This document shows, piece after piece, positions 44,202 through 52,465 of a stretch of 64,000 nucleotides of DNA (positions are counted from its first letter, which is position 1; each line of letters opens with the position of its first letter). This DNA is from Geitlerinema sp. BBD 1991-9. Lineage in GTDB: Bacteria > Cyanobacteriota > Cyanobacteriia > Cyanobacteriales > Geitlerinemataceae. The notes below the pieces were generated by a model. That model was not told the DNA's origin. It was given only the letters and a program-made list of their open reading frames with translations, and ran no database searches. The DNA is taken from the NCBI GenBank assembly GCA_001657325.1, contig LWRO01000005.1, positions 62,001-126,000 on the forward strand, read 5' to 3'. The position numbers were made by a program, and so were the translations under genes.

Positions 44202-45761
44202 TCAATCACTTTTCGCTCGAAGTTGCCAAAGTTTCAGAGACTCGGGTTGGACTCGATCGAGCTGATAGTTTTCTTCTAACGATTCACGAATTTTTTTAGG
44301 AGGATTAAATACCAAAACATCTTTCAAAGTTTCTTGAAGGTTGAAATTCTTGTTGTTTTTAACCTTAAAAATTTTTAACTGTTGTTCTGGCTTCAAATAA
44401 TAACTCATTGCAAATAAATCTCCTTTATTTTTATCGAAACTAACAATCAACAAGTTACTATGCTGGTTGATATAGTTAGCAGCTTGCCACTTTTGATACG
44501 CATTAGCCTTATTCCACCAAGATGAAGCCTGGCTGTAACTAATACAGGATGCTAATCCAGAGATAAGAATAAAGCTTAAAATAACTTGCCCTGTTGTCGA
44601 TCTTTTATCAATTTTTAAACTTATTGCATAAGCTACGATTATTCCTAAACAGATTAAAAATGGTATTTGATATCGAACAATCTTAGACAGCATATAATCA
44701 GCAACAATTGCAGGAATTATATTCATTAATAAAAAAACAATAAAAATTGCTGAAACAAAAAACTTGGCATCCTGATTAGATTTTTTCCAAAAAAAAGCAA
44801 CCGAAAATATTATTAAAATTAAAAAAATGCGACCATTAATATCCAAAAGATTGCCAGCTTTTTGAAAAAAAGAATTGCTGTCATAAAATATTGTCAAAAC
44901 ACCACCATACCAACTCTGGATTTGTTTCAAAATTCCTAAAGATTGCTGCATCCAAGAAGTTGTATTTTTGACAGTTTTCAATCGAAGTGCAATAGAAAAA
45001 ATCCAGGGGCTGAATAACAGTGTTGAAACCCCGAAAGCAGTTAGCAGCCTTTTAAAGATAATTGAAAGTTGACAATTTTCTCGGCAAAAGACATAAATTC
45101 CATGGGCAACTGCGAGAAATATCGAGAACAAATGGGTGTAAAAAGCTATGGTAAGGGTTATGGCATATAGAACCCAATTTTTCCATTTTGGATTTTTGAC
45201 TGCCCGCAACACCATTACACTAGACAAAAGTATTGCCAAAGTCCAAAGACTGTAGGCGCGAGCTTCTTGAGCGTAAACGAGATGAAACGGAGATACCGTC
45301 ATTAACATTGTAGCGATTGAAGCTATGCTAGTTACGGCAAACAATTCCATGACCAACCAATAGAAGGCAGGAAGACACAGCACACTAAAGACAGCAGATA
45401 AACTGCGAATCGTCCCGATTGAATCTCCAAACAGTCTCACCCAAAAATGCACCAATACATAGTACAAAGGGGTTTGATGGGGTTGTTTTTGTGTTACAGT
45501 AATTGTATCAAAAGCCGTTTTGTTAGTATGAATTCGGAGTGCATCTCGGAGCTTAAATGCCGTTATCACCTCTCCATTAAACAGGGTTTCAGATATCTCC
45601 TGATTTGACAGTCCAGCGATGCGAATTGAAGTAAAAGCTTCGTCGTGCCAGTATACTTTTCGATCGAGATGTATAAAACGAAATCCGATCCCCAAAACGA
45701 GGAATAACGCCAACCAGGCTCGTAACCATTTTGGAGGCAACCACGTTTTAGGAATTATCAT
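44202..45761 (-). CDS. GT-C-type membrane glycosyltransferase (GT39/ArnT-like)
   Basis: A 519-residue membrane protein with about 11 predicted helices. The N-terminal loop contains KVYWHDEAFTS, the DE motif that binds the lipid-linked sugar in GT-C enzymes such as dolichyl-phosphate mannosyltransferases and ArnT. A second loop (TQKQPHQTPLYYVLVHFWVRLFGDS) also fits. The C-terminal 80 residues are soluble and extracytoplasmic. It should move a sugar from a polyprenyl carrier to a wall, glycan or protein acceptor outside the membrane. Its AT-rich codon use (Asn, Lys, Ile, Phe) contrasts with the GC-richer neighbours, and it may be horizontally acquired. pcrA lies 28 bp upstream on the same strand. 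Confidence 0.83.
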   Translation of the reverse strand: MIIPKTWLPPKWLRAWLALFLVLGIGFRFIHLDRKVYWHDEAFTSIRIAGLSNQEISETLFNGEVITAFKLRDALRIHTNKTAFDTITVTQKQPHQTPLYYVLVHFWVRLFGDSIGTIRSLSAVFSVLCLPAFYWLVMELFAVTSIASIATMLMTVSPFHLVYAQEARAYSLWTLAILLSSVMVLRAVKNPKWKNWVLYAITLTIAFYTHLFSIFLAVAHGIYVFCRENCQLSIIFKRLLTAFGVSTLLFSPWIFSIALRLKTVKNTTSWMQQSLGILKQIQSWYGGVLTIFYDSNSFFQKAGNLLDINGRIFLILIIFSVAFFWKKSNQDAKFFVSAIFIVFLLMNIIPAIVADYMLSKIVRYQIPFLICLGIIVAYAISLKIDKRSTTGQVILSFILISGLASCISYSQASSWWNKANAYQKWQAANYINQHSNLLIVSFDKNKGDLFAMSYYLKPEQQLKIFKVKNNKNFNLQETLKDVLVFNPPKKIRESLEENYQLDRVQPESLKLWQLRAKSD

Positions 45762-45789
45762 TAATGTGTCCTAATTTGTTACATAGAAC

Positions 45790-48117
45790 TTAATTCAAAC
45801 GCTCGATCGATTCGTGTTTGGGATCGAGAATCTTTTGTCCCCCTTTCACAAATTTCACCGCCATTGAAATTTTCGGCGCTTTCCCAAACACCATCGTGAC
45901 TTCTCCAACTCCAAAATGCTCGTGAACGATGCGATCTCCGACTTTCCAATCTTTCGTCAATATCGCCGTGTTGGAATTTGCCATTTTGGCTCTCGGCTTG
46001 CGCTGCCGCTTGGGTTTAATTGTATTACCGACTAAAAATTCTTTAGGCAATTCGTCTAAAAACGGTGATGGCAACGCGCTTTGATACGATCCCCACAGAC
46101 TCCGATTCAAAGCGTGCGTGAGAAACAATTGTTCTTGCGCGCGCGTAATGCCGACGTAACACAAGCGCCGCTCTTCTTCCAACGCTCGCGGATCGCTTTT
46201 ACTACGGAAGTTTGGAAACAGTCCGTCTTCCATTCCCACAACGAACACGACGGGAAACTCTAATCCTTTGGCTGAATGCAATGTCATCAGTGAAACCGCC
46301 GACTCGCCTTCGTTGAGATTATCTAAATCGGAAGCGAGAGATGCATTAGCTAAAAATCCTTCTAAAGAGGGATCTTCATTATCATCAGCGTACTGTTGCA
46401 TCGCGTTGTACAACTCTTCAACATTTTGTCGCCGGTTGTCGGCTTCTTCTGTACCTTCTTGCTTCAGCGCCTCTAGATAACCCGACGTTTCCATAATATC
46501 TTTGAAGATGTCAGTTGCGTCGGTTTTATTCAACTGTTCTTGTTGAGCTTTTAAGATATTGGCAAAACTTAAAATGGCTTTCGATCGAGTTCCTGCAACA
46601 GTCTTCACCGAGGTTTCGTCGCTGAGAATTTCCCACAGTGGAACCCCCAATTGTTGAGCGATGGTGTCGAGTTTATTGAGTGTTGTTTTACCGATGCCCC
46701 GTTTGGGCGTGTTGATAATGCGCTTGAGACTGACCGTGTCAGATGGGTTGATAACGACACGCAAATAGGCTAAGACGTCTTTGATTTCTTTTCGATCGTA
46801 AAAGCGCAATCCACCGACGATCTTATAGGGAATTCCCAATTTCACGAGATCCTCTTCAAAACTGCGCGATTGGGCGTTCGTGCGATAGAGAATTGCAAAT
46901 TGTCCCCAGTCGAGTTCTGGGTTTTCAGTATTAAGGACGCGAATCTGTCCGACAACGAAATTGGCTTCCTCTCGATCGTCGTCGGCTCGATACACGCAAA
47001 TCGGTTCTCCCTGACCCCGTGTCGGACGCAGGATTTTATCGATGCGTTCGGTGTTGTTTTCGATGAGGGTATTGGCGACTTCTAAAATCGTTTCCGTCGA
47101 TCGATAGTTTTCCTCGAGTTTGACCATCGTTCGCGTTCGATCGTCCGACAAACCATCGCCGAAATCCTCTTGGAACTCCAACAAGATCGTAAAGTCTGCC
47201 ATCCGAAAACTGTAAATCGACTGATCGACATCGCCGACGACAAACACCGATCGATTGTCCCATCGATCGAACGATCGAGGCGCTTCACCGTTCGCCACCA
47301 ACAGCCGAATCAAGTCGTACTGCGTGCGGTTGGTATCTTGATATTCATCGACGAGAATATGTTGAAACTTCGAGTGCCAATATCCGAGTACCGATTCGTT
47401 TTGTCGGAACAATTCCACCGGAACGCGGATGAGATCGTCGAAATCGAGAGCGTTGTTTTCCGCGAGTTTGTCCTGATAAACGCGGTAAACCTCCGCAATT
47501 GTGCGCCCTCGATAGTTCGGTTCGTTGCGCTCTAAATCTGCTGGCGACCAGCCTCGGTTTTTAGCGTTACTAATCGCATAGCGAACGGTTTTTGGGTTAA
47601 ATTTCTTATCGTCGAGATTGAGTTGGTGAACGACGATTTCCTTGACGAGAGATTGTGCGTCCGACTCGTCAAAAATCGAAAACGATCTCGTCCATTCCCG
47701 GCCGTTTTCGTCGCGATACTTATTAATATCAAAACGGAGAATTTTCGCAAAGAGACTGTGGAACGTCCCGATCCACAGCGGTTTGATATAAGTTCGCCAA
47801 ACGTTCGATCGAATACGAGTTTGCTCGTCCGCTTCCAGGACTTCGAGTGCTTTTCCATGTCGTTCGAGCGCGGTTCGGTGTGCGAACAGCGTTTCGATAC
47901 GCTCTTTCATTTCCCGCGCCGCCTTGTTCGTAAAGGTGACGGCGAGAATATTTTCCGGATTGACGCGATGGTTGAGAATCAAATTGGCAACGCGATACGT
48001 CAACGCCCGCGTTTTTCCCGATCCCGCTCCCGCCACGACGAGTAACGGCCCGCAAAAGTGTTCGACAGCGGTACGTTGAGAGGGATTGAGTTGGCTGAAA
48101 ATATCGGCAGTTGCCAT
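45790..48117 (-). CDS. pcrA: ATP-dependent DNA helicase PcrA/UvrD
   Basis: A 775-residue SF1 helicase, 3'-5', used in nucleotide excision and recombination repair and in removing replication blocks. Q-motif LNPSQRTAVEH, Walker A GAGSGKT, motif Ia TFTNKAAREMKERI, motif II DEYQDTN, motif III VFVVGDVDQSIYSFR, motif IV, motif V SLMTLHSAKGLEFPVVFVVGMEDGLFPN and motif VI RLCYVGITRAQEQLFL are all present. The C-terminus ends in the Tudor-like segment DWKVGDRIVHEHFGVGEV, typical of PcrA. ATG 48117 (MATADIFS) is preferred; the frame also opens from TTG 48138. Full family length and all motifs intact. Confidence 0.95.
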   Translation of the reverse strand: MATADIFSQLNPSQRTAVEHFCGPLLVVAGAGSGKTRALTYRVANLILNHRVNPENILAVTFTNKAAREMKERIETLFAHRTALERHGKALEVLEADEQTRIRSNVWRTYIKPLWIGTFHSLFAKILRFDINKYRDENGREWTRSFSIFDESDAQSLVKEIVVHQLNLDDKKFNPKTVRYAISNAKNRGWSPADLERNEPNYRGRTIAEVYRVYQDKLAENNALDFDDLIRVPVELFRQNESVLGYWHSKFQHILVDEYQDTNRTQYDLIRLLVANGEAPRSFDRWDNRSVFVVGDVDQSIYSFRMADFTILLEFQEDFGDGLSDDRTRTMVKLEENYRSTETILEVANTLIENNTERIDKILRPTRGQGEPICVYRADDDREEANFVVGQIRVLNTENPELDWGQFAILYRTNAQSRSFEEDLVKLGIPYKIVGGLRFYDRKEIKDVLAYLRVVINPSDTVSLKRIINTPKRGIGKTTLNKLDTIAQQLGVPLWEILSDETSVKTVAGTRSKAILSFANILKAQQEQLNKTDATDIFKDIMETSGYLEALKQEGTEEADNRRQNVEELYNAMQQYADDNEDPSLEGFLANASLASDLDNLNEGESAVSLMTLHSAKGLEFPVVFVVGMEDGLFPNFRSKSDPRALEEERRLCYVGITRAQEQLFLTHALNRSLWGSYQSALPSPFLDELPKEFLVGNTIKPKRQRKPRAKMANSNTAILTKDWKVGDRIVHEHFGVGEVTMVFGKAPKISMAVKFVKGGQKILDPKHESIERLN

Positions 48118-48381
48118 CGCGTTCGGACTCGAAATCAAGATAAAAGAAGGTAAAATTTAGAGGTCGTGCGAGAAAAACTCGAGCTACGGTTCCCGAACAC
48201 TTCCAAACTTGGAAACACGCCGAAGAAACACGAATTATCGAGTAATCCATTCGATCGAACTGGAAGTTCGGCTCAAAGCATCTAGAAAAAGGCTATCACG
48301 ATCGACGGGTTCGGGCTATCCGTCAAAGCGTTAACCGATCCGTTTCGATCGAAGATAACGTTTATCGTTTGCGAGAATGGT

Positions 48382-49392
48382 TTACGAATTTTGCGAGGGT
48401 GCAACTCGCAAATCGACGACGAGCGGTCGGTGATCCGAGCCGACATCGGGGCCAGTTCGGACGTTCGTCACTTGAATCTCTGGACTCAGCAAACAGTGAT
48501 CGATAGGAATCGAAAACAGCCACGCGATCTGTCGGGGAAGTTTGTTAAACGTATTTTGCGTCGGCCAACTCGGTAAAATTCCGAATCCCTGACGAGCGTT
48601 CTTAAGTCCTGTGCGCTGAATCAACTGTTTGTAGTACGGCGACCACATCGTTACGTTTAAATCTCCGAGAACGAGGGTTGTTTGCGTTAACGTCTGTACG
48701 TACTCTCCGAGTCGATCGAGGTGTTGGTTGCGCGACTGAAACCGCCAGAATTTCACAGGGGGAAGTGGGTGTGTCGCCACGATCGATAACCGTCGACCTT
48801 CAACCTCCAGTTGACTGACGATACTTGCCGTTTGTTGGTTGCCAAACCATTTTAATTGTGGATCGATCGGTTCTTGTTTTCCATAAATCACAACGCCACG
48901 ACTCTCGAAGGTTTCCGAACTGAATCGATAGGGCAAAATATCGCGAAGGGTATCGAGCTGTTCGGACCAGGGATGGTTCACTTCGATAAAAACAGCAAAA
49001 TCGGGGTGTTCTTGGCGGACGAAATCGAGGACTCGATCGAACTGTCGGTTGTGATTGTGAAGGTTGCTGACGAGAACGCGCAAATTCGACGAGGGTTGAG
49101 GAACAAATCGCGCTGGGGGCAGATACCACGGCAAAACTTGCACGGCTAAGACTGCACTACAAAAGATCCCAATCCATACAAATCTCTGCCAGCGGCTGAA
49201 AACTAAAACGACCAGTGCGACTAAACTCAGAATGAAATATTGAAGTTGAAAGTGAGAGCCGAGTTCGAGATAAATCGGCCAGCCATAGCGGGATGTCAAC
49301 CATCCAAAAGTTGCGATTCCGACAGTCGTAACGAGCGCACCTGTTGCAATAGCTTTGTTTGGATTTTTGGGTGAATAATGCTGAAGGTTCAT
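48382..49392 (-). CDS. Membrane-anchored endonuclease/exonuclease/phosphatase family protein
   Basis: A 336-residue protein. Three N-terminal hydrophobic segments (about 14-37, 45-62, 68-85) are followed by an EEP-fold domain. The active-site pattern is seen as RVLVSNLHNHN (N), FAVFIEVNHPW (E), TLVLGDLNVTMWSPYY (DxN) and GSDHRPLVVDLRV (DH). EEP enzymes cut phosphodiesters in DNA, lipid or inositol phosphates; here the membrane anchor suggests an envelope phospholipid or other extracellular substrate. ATG 49392 with AAGGG just upstream is chosen; an upstream frame to 49497 adds 35 residues but no signal peptide. Divergent from the NfeD-like gene. Confidence 0.82.
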   Translation of the reverse strand: MNLQHYSPKNPNKAIATGALVTTVGIATFGWLTSRYGWPIYLELGSHFQLQYFILSLVALVVLVFSRWQRFVWIGIFCSAVLAVQVLPWYLPPARFVPQPSSNLRVLVSNLHNHNRQFDRVLDFVRQEHPDFAVFIEVNHPWSEQLDTLRDILPYRFSSETFESRGVVIYGKQEPIDPQLKWFGNQQTASIVSQLEVEGRRLSIVATHPLPPVKFWRFQSRNQHLDRLGEYVQTLTQTTLVLGDLNVTMWSPYYKQLIQRTGLKNARQGFGILPSWPTQNTFNKLPRQIAWLFSIPIDHCLLSPEIQVTNVRTGPDVGSDHRPLVVDLRVAPSQNS

Positions 49393-49682
49393 AGCCCTTG
49401 AGATTGACGACAACGACAACCAACGAAAGATGTTTTCATCCTCAAAAAACGATCGCCATAGTTTGGGGTTTTGACGGATTGAGCGAGCCGAATACATCCT
49501 TAAAAATGCAACCCAGATTGTGAAAAATTATGACAATTCCCTACAAATTCCGTCAAAACCATCTGTTTTCGTCCGAAAGACTCATAGAAACCAAACAACA
49601 GATACGACGATGTCCGGAACGATCGAGCGATCTCGCCACGTTTCCCGACAAGACCACTTTACGCAAAGGAGAGTGCATCGAT

Positions 49683-49946
49683 ATGTCTGAGATGTCTCAA
49701 TTTTTTGACGGCATGGCAACTGTTTCAAAAACCATCCGTCCGCCATTTGCCGGTCGAGTTCACTTTCGAGGAACGTGGTGGAACGCAGTCTGTCAGTCTT
49801 CGACCACGTTGAATCCAGGCGACCTCGTGCGCGTCGTCGATCGTGAAGGCATTACCCTAATCGTCGAACTCGTTTCGAGAATATCTACTATCGAATCCCC
49901 TGAAACGATCGTTCACCTCGAATCAGACGAAGTGCGCGAAAGTTGA
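49683..49946 (+). CDS. Small NfeD C-terminal-like protein
   Basis: An 87-residue protein. After a polar N-terminus comes TIRPPFAGRVHFRGTWWNAVCQSS, then NPGDLVRVVDREGITLIVELV, the OB-fold of NfeD proteins, which normally sits at the C-terminus of membrane NfeD or ClpP-type proteases. Only the soluble OB-fold is present; there are no membrane helices. ATG 49683 has AGGAG at 49667-49671, 11 nt upstream; the frame opens earlier at 49530 but adds poor-quality residues. It may regulate a membrane protease encoded elsewhere. It overlaps the convergent SanA-like gene by 34 bp at the 3' ends. Confidence 0.72.
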   Translation: MSEMSQFFDGMATVSKTIRPPFAGRVHFRGTWWNAVCQSSTTLNPGDLVRVVDREGITLIVELVSRISTIESPETIVHLESDEVRES

Positions 49947-50530
49947 ACGACAGCTTTGAGCGTCGCGGGGATTTCCCGCAGGCTGTACGACACCATCGAC
50001 GCACGAGTATAAATTCCCCAATCCGCAACCCCCAATCCCACCGCATCGATCCCCAATTGTCGAGCCGTATAGATGGCTCTCGGAAGGTGATACTGTTGGG
50101 TCACGAGAACCGCTCGATCGATCCCGAATTCAGTTTTCGCTCGCCAACAGGTTTCGTAAGTACTCAATCCCAATCGATCGATCCAAATATCTTCCCTCGG
50201 CACTCCCCGATCTTCCGCATAACGACGCATAGCATCGACTTCGTTGTAGTCGGGAGATTGGTTGTCCCCGGACATCAATAGCACTTCAACCTTCCCGCGA
50301 TGGTAGAGATCTACACCCGCTTGCACGCGATCGGCGAGCATTGGAGTCGGCGTACCGTCGTCCCAAACCCCCGCACCGAAAACGATGGCAACAGACTGAG
50401 GTTCGACCCGATCGAAGTCAGCAAAACGATAGGGACGGGTAGCGAAGTTAACGTAGAAAAATAACAGGAAAGGGATCGCCACGAAAAGCAGTAAAACGAT
50501 CCCTCGCAATGATGAAAATTGAATCGACAC
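49913..50530 (-). CDS. SanA/YdcF-like DUF218 envelope protein
   Basis: A 205-residue membrane protein. It has one N-terminal helix (about 8-30), then the DUF218 domain starting at SVAIVFGAGVWDDGTPTPMLADRVQAGVDLYHRGKVEVLLMSGDNQSPDYNEVDAMRRYAEDRGVPREDIWIDRLGLSTYETCWRAKTEFGIDRAVLVTQQYHLPRAIYTARQLG. It resembles E. coli SanA, which affects envelope permeability and vancomycin tolerance; the biochemical role is not known. ATG 50530 is the obvious start. The gene ends inside the convergent NfeD-like gene (34-bp overlap) and is preceded within 7 bp by the RTX protein gene on the same strand, so cotranscription is possible. Confidence 0.85.
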   Translation of the reverse strand: MSIQFSSLRGIVLLLFVAIPFLLFFYVNFATRPYRFADFDRVEPQSVAIVFGAGVWDDGTPTPMLADRVQAGVDLYHRGKVEVLLMSGDNQSPDYNEVDAMRRYAEDRGVPREDIWIDRLGLSTYETCWRAKTEFGIDRAVLVTQQYHLPRAIYTARQLGIDAVGLGVADWGIYTRASMVSYSLREIPATLKAVVQLSRTSSDSR

Positions 50531-50536
50531 GGCAAC

Positions 50537-51280
50537 TCACACGCTGATAAAGTTGCCGCTCAAATCGGCGGACGTTGCGTTGAGCGTCACCGTTAACACC
50601 GGGCCGTCTACAATGCGTACAAAGGTCACTTCCACCAAACCGTCGCCGTTCGGATCGAGATTGATGTCACCGAGTCGCTCGGCGAGTCCTTCGCTGATGA
50701 ATTGGCTTTCCACAATTTGCAGGGGCAGGCTAAACGGTTGCAACACGAGATTGCTTTCTGTCAATCCGTCCGTCAACGCGATCTTGTCGCCCTCTGCCCC
50801 GTTGAAATCGACAATGGCATCCGTGAGAAACTGACCGCTGGTTGGGAGGCGGTTCGGATCGTTGAGTGCAACATCGGTTCGAACCAAGAAAACATCGGCG
50901 CCCCCATCTCCTCTTAAGACGTTGATGCCGAAGTCTCCCGTTAGGGTATCGTTACCCGCTCCACCCACGAGAATATCGTCGTCCTGGCCGCCGAACAGGA
51001 AATCATTGCCATCGTCTCCCACCAGAACGTCCGCTCCGATGTTACCGGCGAGGAAATCGTCCCCAGCACCGCCGTTGACAACATCGTCATCGCGACCCGC
51101 TGCGATTAAATCGTTGCCATCGTCTCCTGAGAGAACGTCCAGTCCGGCATTTCCCGTCAGAATATCGTCGTTGGTGCCTCCAGCAATGGTATCGTTTCCT
51201 GCCAGACCCACGATGGTATCGGGGAGGTCACTGCCGTTGAGGACATCGGCCTCTACACTTCCAATAATGAAATCATCCAT
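50537..51280 (-). CDS. RTX-type Ca2+-binding repeat protein
   Basis: A 247-residue acidic protein. Residues about 7-140 hold GGxGxDxLx-type hemolysin nonapeptides (GLAGNDTIAGGTNDDILTGNAGLDVLSGDDGNDL...), forming a Ca2+-binding parallel beta roll. The C-terminal part (LTDAIVDFNGAEGDKIALTDGL and following) matches the usual post-repeat domain of these proteins. No signal peptide, so type I secretion via a C-terminal signal is likely. Such proteins occur as surface layers, adhesins or enzymes; none of the latter is present. It lies 6 bp before the SanA-like gene. The strong hairpin at 51401 lies upstream, behind CBS-CP12. Confidence 0.84.
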   Translation of the reverse strand: MDDFIIGSVEADVLNGSDLPDTIVGLAGNDTIAGGTNDDILTGNAGLDVLSGDDGNDLIAAGRDDDVVNGGAGDDFLAGNIGADVLVGDDGNDFLFGGQDDDILVGGAGNDTLTGDFGINVLRGDGGADVFLVRTDVALNDPNRLPTSGQFLTDAIVDFNGAEGDKIALTDGLTESNLVLQPFSLPLQIVESQFISEGLAERLGDINLDPNGDGLVEVTFVRIVDGPVLTVTLNATSADLSGNFISV

Positions 51281-51400
51281 TGTTCTTTCTCGTTGAAACA
51301 GTCAATCCAGTTAACACGGATGCCACCCTGCTCGACCCAACAGCATCATCTCAACGGAAGCATCGCAGATTGCTGTCAGCGTTTCCTTCCCAAACGAACG

Positions 51401-51427
51401 TCCCCCTTACCGGTTGGGTAAGGGGGA
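51401..51427. terminator. Strong hairpin between CBS-CP12 and RTX genes
   Basis: CCCCCTTACC and GGGTAAGGGGG pair perfectly for about 10 bp across a very short loop. It lies 12 nt after the CBS-CP12 stop codon on the minus strand. A T-run is lacking, so pausing or an intergenic repeat is also possible. Confidence 0.5.
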
Positions 51428-51438
51428 AAGTGGAGGAT

Positions 51439-52050
51439 CTAGTTATCGTAGATCCGGGCTTCCGGTGCGTCGGGATATTCTTCGCAGTATTCCTCGAAAG
51501 CTGTCTTCATCAGACGTTCGGCTTTTTGGTGTGCGGCTTCAGCTTGCAGCTCTTCGACAATGTCCCAAGCCGCAGCGCAGTCTTTCGATCGAGGGCCTTT
51601 TTCGGCACAGATCGATCGAGCTTCCTCGATCGCCGCTTGAATTTGCTCTTCGAGTAGGACACTGCGAGGGCTATCGATAAAGTCGCTTTTTTCGAGGATG
51701 TCAGATACCGAGATGGTACCGAGAAGCGTTTCTTTAATCACGGGTGCGAAGTGAATCCCCGTATTGGCAAACAGGCGAGCGACGTACTCGACACACAGGT
51801 CGGGATTCACGACGATGCAGGGTTTGCTCATGATTTCATAAACCCGCATCGATTTGGGATCTCGGCCGAACGCTACGACTTTGTAAGCGACGTCCGTTTC
51901 CGTCACGATGCCATAGGCATCGGTGTCTGTCCGCCGCTCGACGATGAGCGCACGGGTTTTCTTCTGTTTCATCAACTGCACGGCTTCGGCGACGGTAGCG
52001 GAACCACGCACCGTTACCACGTCAGTGTTCATAATTTCTAAAGCTTTCAT
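51439..52050 (-). CDS. CBS-CP12 fusion protein
   Basis: A 203-residue protein. Two CBS motifs (residues about 1-130) form a Bateman module: MKALEIMNTDVVTVRGSATVAEAVQLMK..., ending DILEKSDF. The C-terminal 70 residues form a CP12 domain: EEARSICAEKGPRSKDCAAAWDIVEELQAEAAHQKAE and AFEEYCEEYPDAPEARIYDN. CP12 binds GAPDH and phosphoribulokinase when oxidised and switches off the Calvin cycle in the dark. Here the last Cys of the C-terminal pair (normally ECRxYDx) is replaced by Ala, so that disulfide cannot form; the N-terminal pair is intact. CBS domains would add AMP/ATP sensing. ATG 52050 has GGGGAG upstream; a frame opening at 52074 is less likely. Regulation of carbon metabolism is inferred. 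Confidence 0.88.
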   Translation of the reverse strand: MKALEIMNTDVVTVRGSATVAEAVQLMKQKKTRALIVERRTDTDAYGIVTETDVAYKVVAFGRDPKSMRVYEIMSKPCIVVNPDLCVEYVARLFANTGIHFAPVIKETLLGTISVSDILEKSDFIDSPRSVLLEEQIQAAIEEARSICAEKGPRSKDCAAAWDIVEELQAEAAHQKAERLMKTAFEEYCEEYPDAPEARIYDN

Positions 52051-52465
52051 CGTTTCTGATATCTCCCCAATCAAAAAAACCTCAACTAGCCTATCCCGTT
52101 CGGGGAATTCGATCGAGCCTAGAGACTGATTCGTTCGCTCGGATGCGGTAGGGATGACTCTCGAAGCGTGGAGCGAGCGTCAAAACAAAGCGTTGAAGGA
52201 CTTACTGTTTCACATTGATTTTGAATGAATTTCTTAATAATTATAACAACAACCGATAGGGGAGCCTCTTTTTAATTCCAAAAACGTTACAATAAAAAAG
52301 TATAAACCCCGTACTTTTCTAAATTTCAAAAATACCACAATATTGTGGATTTTACTTATTAAAAATTGGCTTTATTTTGGGATCATCTGTAAAAGTACGT
52401 AGATCTACAGATGGCAAGTGTGAATTTTCTCTAGGATAACGCAATCGAGCGATGGGCTAACGGCT
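52051..52465. other. Divergent intergenic region with an NtcA-like promoter
   Basis: 415 bp between CBS-CP12 and a pentapeptide gene. The left two thirds are AT-rich and featureless. The right end carries the GTA-N8-TAC box and -10 at 52395-52437. Confidence 0.45.
52395..52437 (+). promoter_or_regulatory. Possible NtcA-type promoter of a pentapeptide gene
   Basis: GTA-N8-TAC at 52395-52408 is followed 23 nt later by TAGGAT at 52432-52437, matching NtcA-dependent promoters (22-23 nt spacing). Transcription would start about 20 nt before ATG 52466. Partly similar sequence (GTAGATC and GATGGCAAG) occurs upstream of the paralogue at 20184 but lacks the TAC, which weakens the case. Confidence 0.5.
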
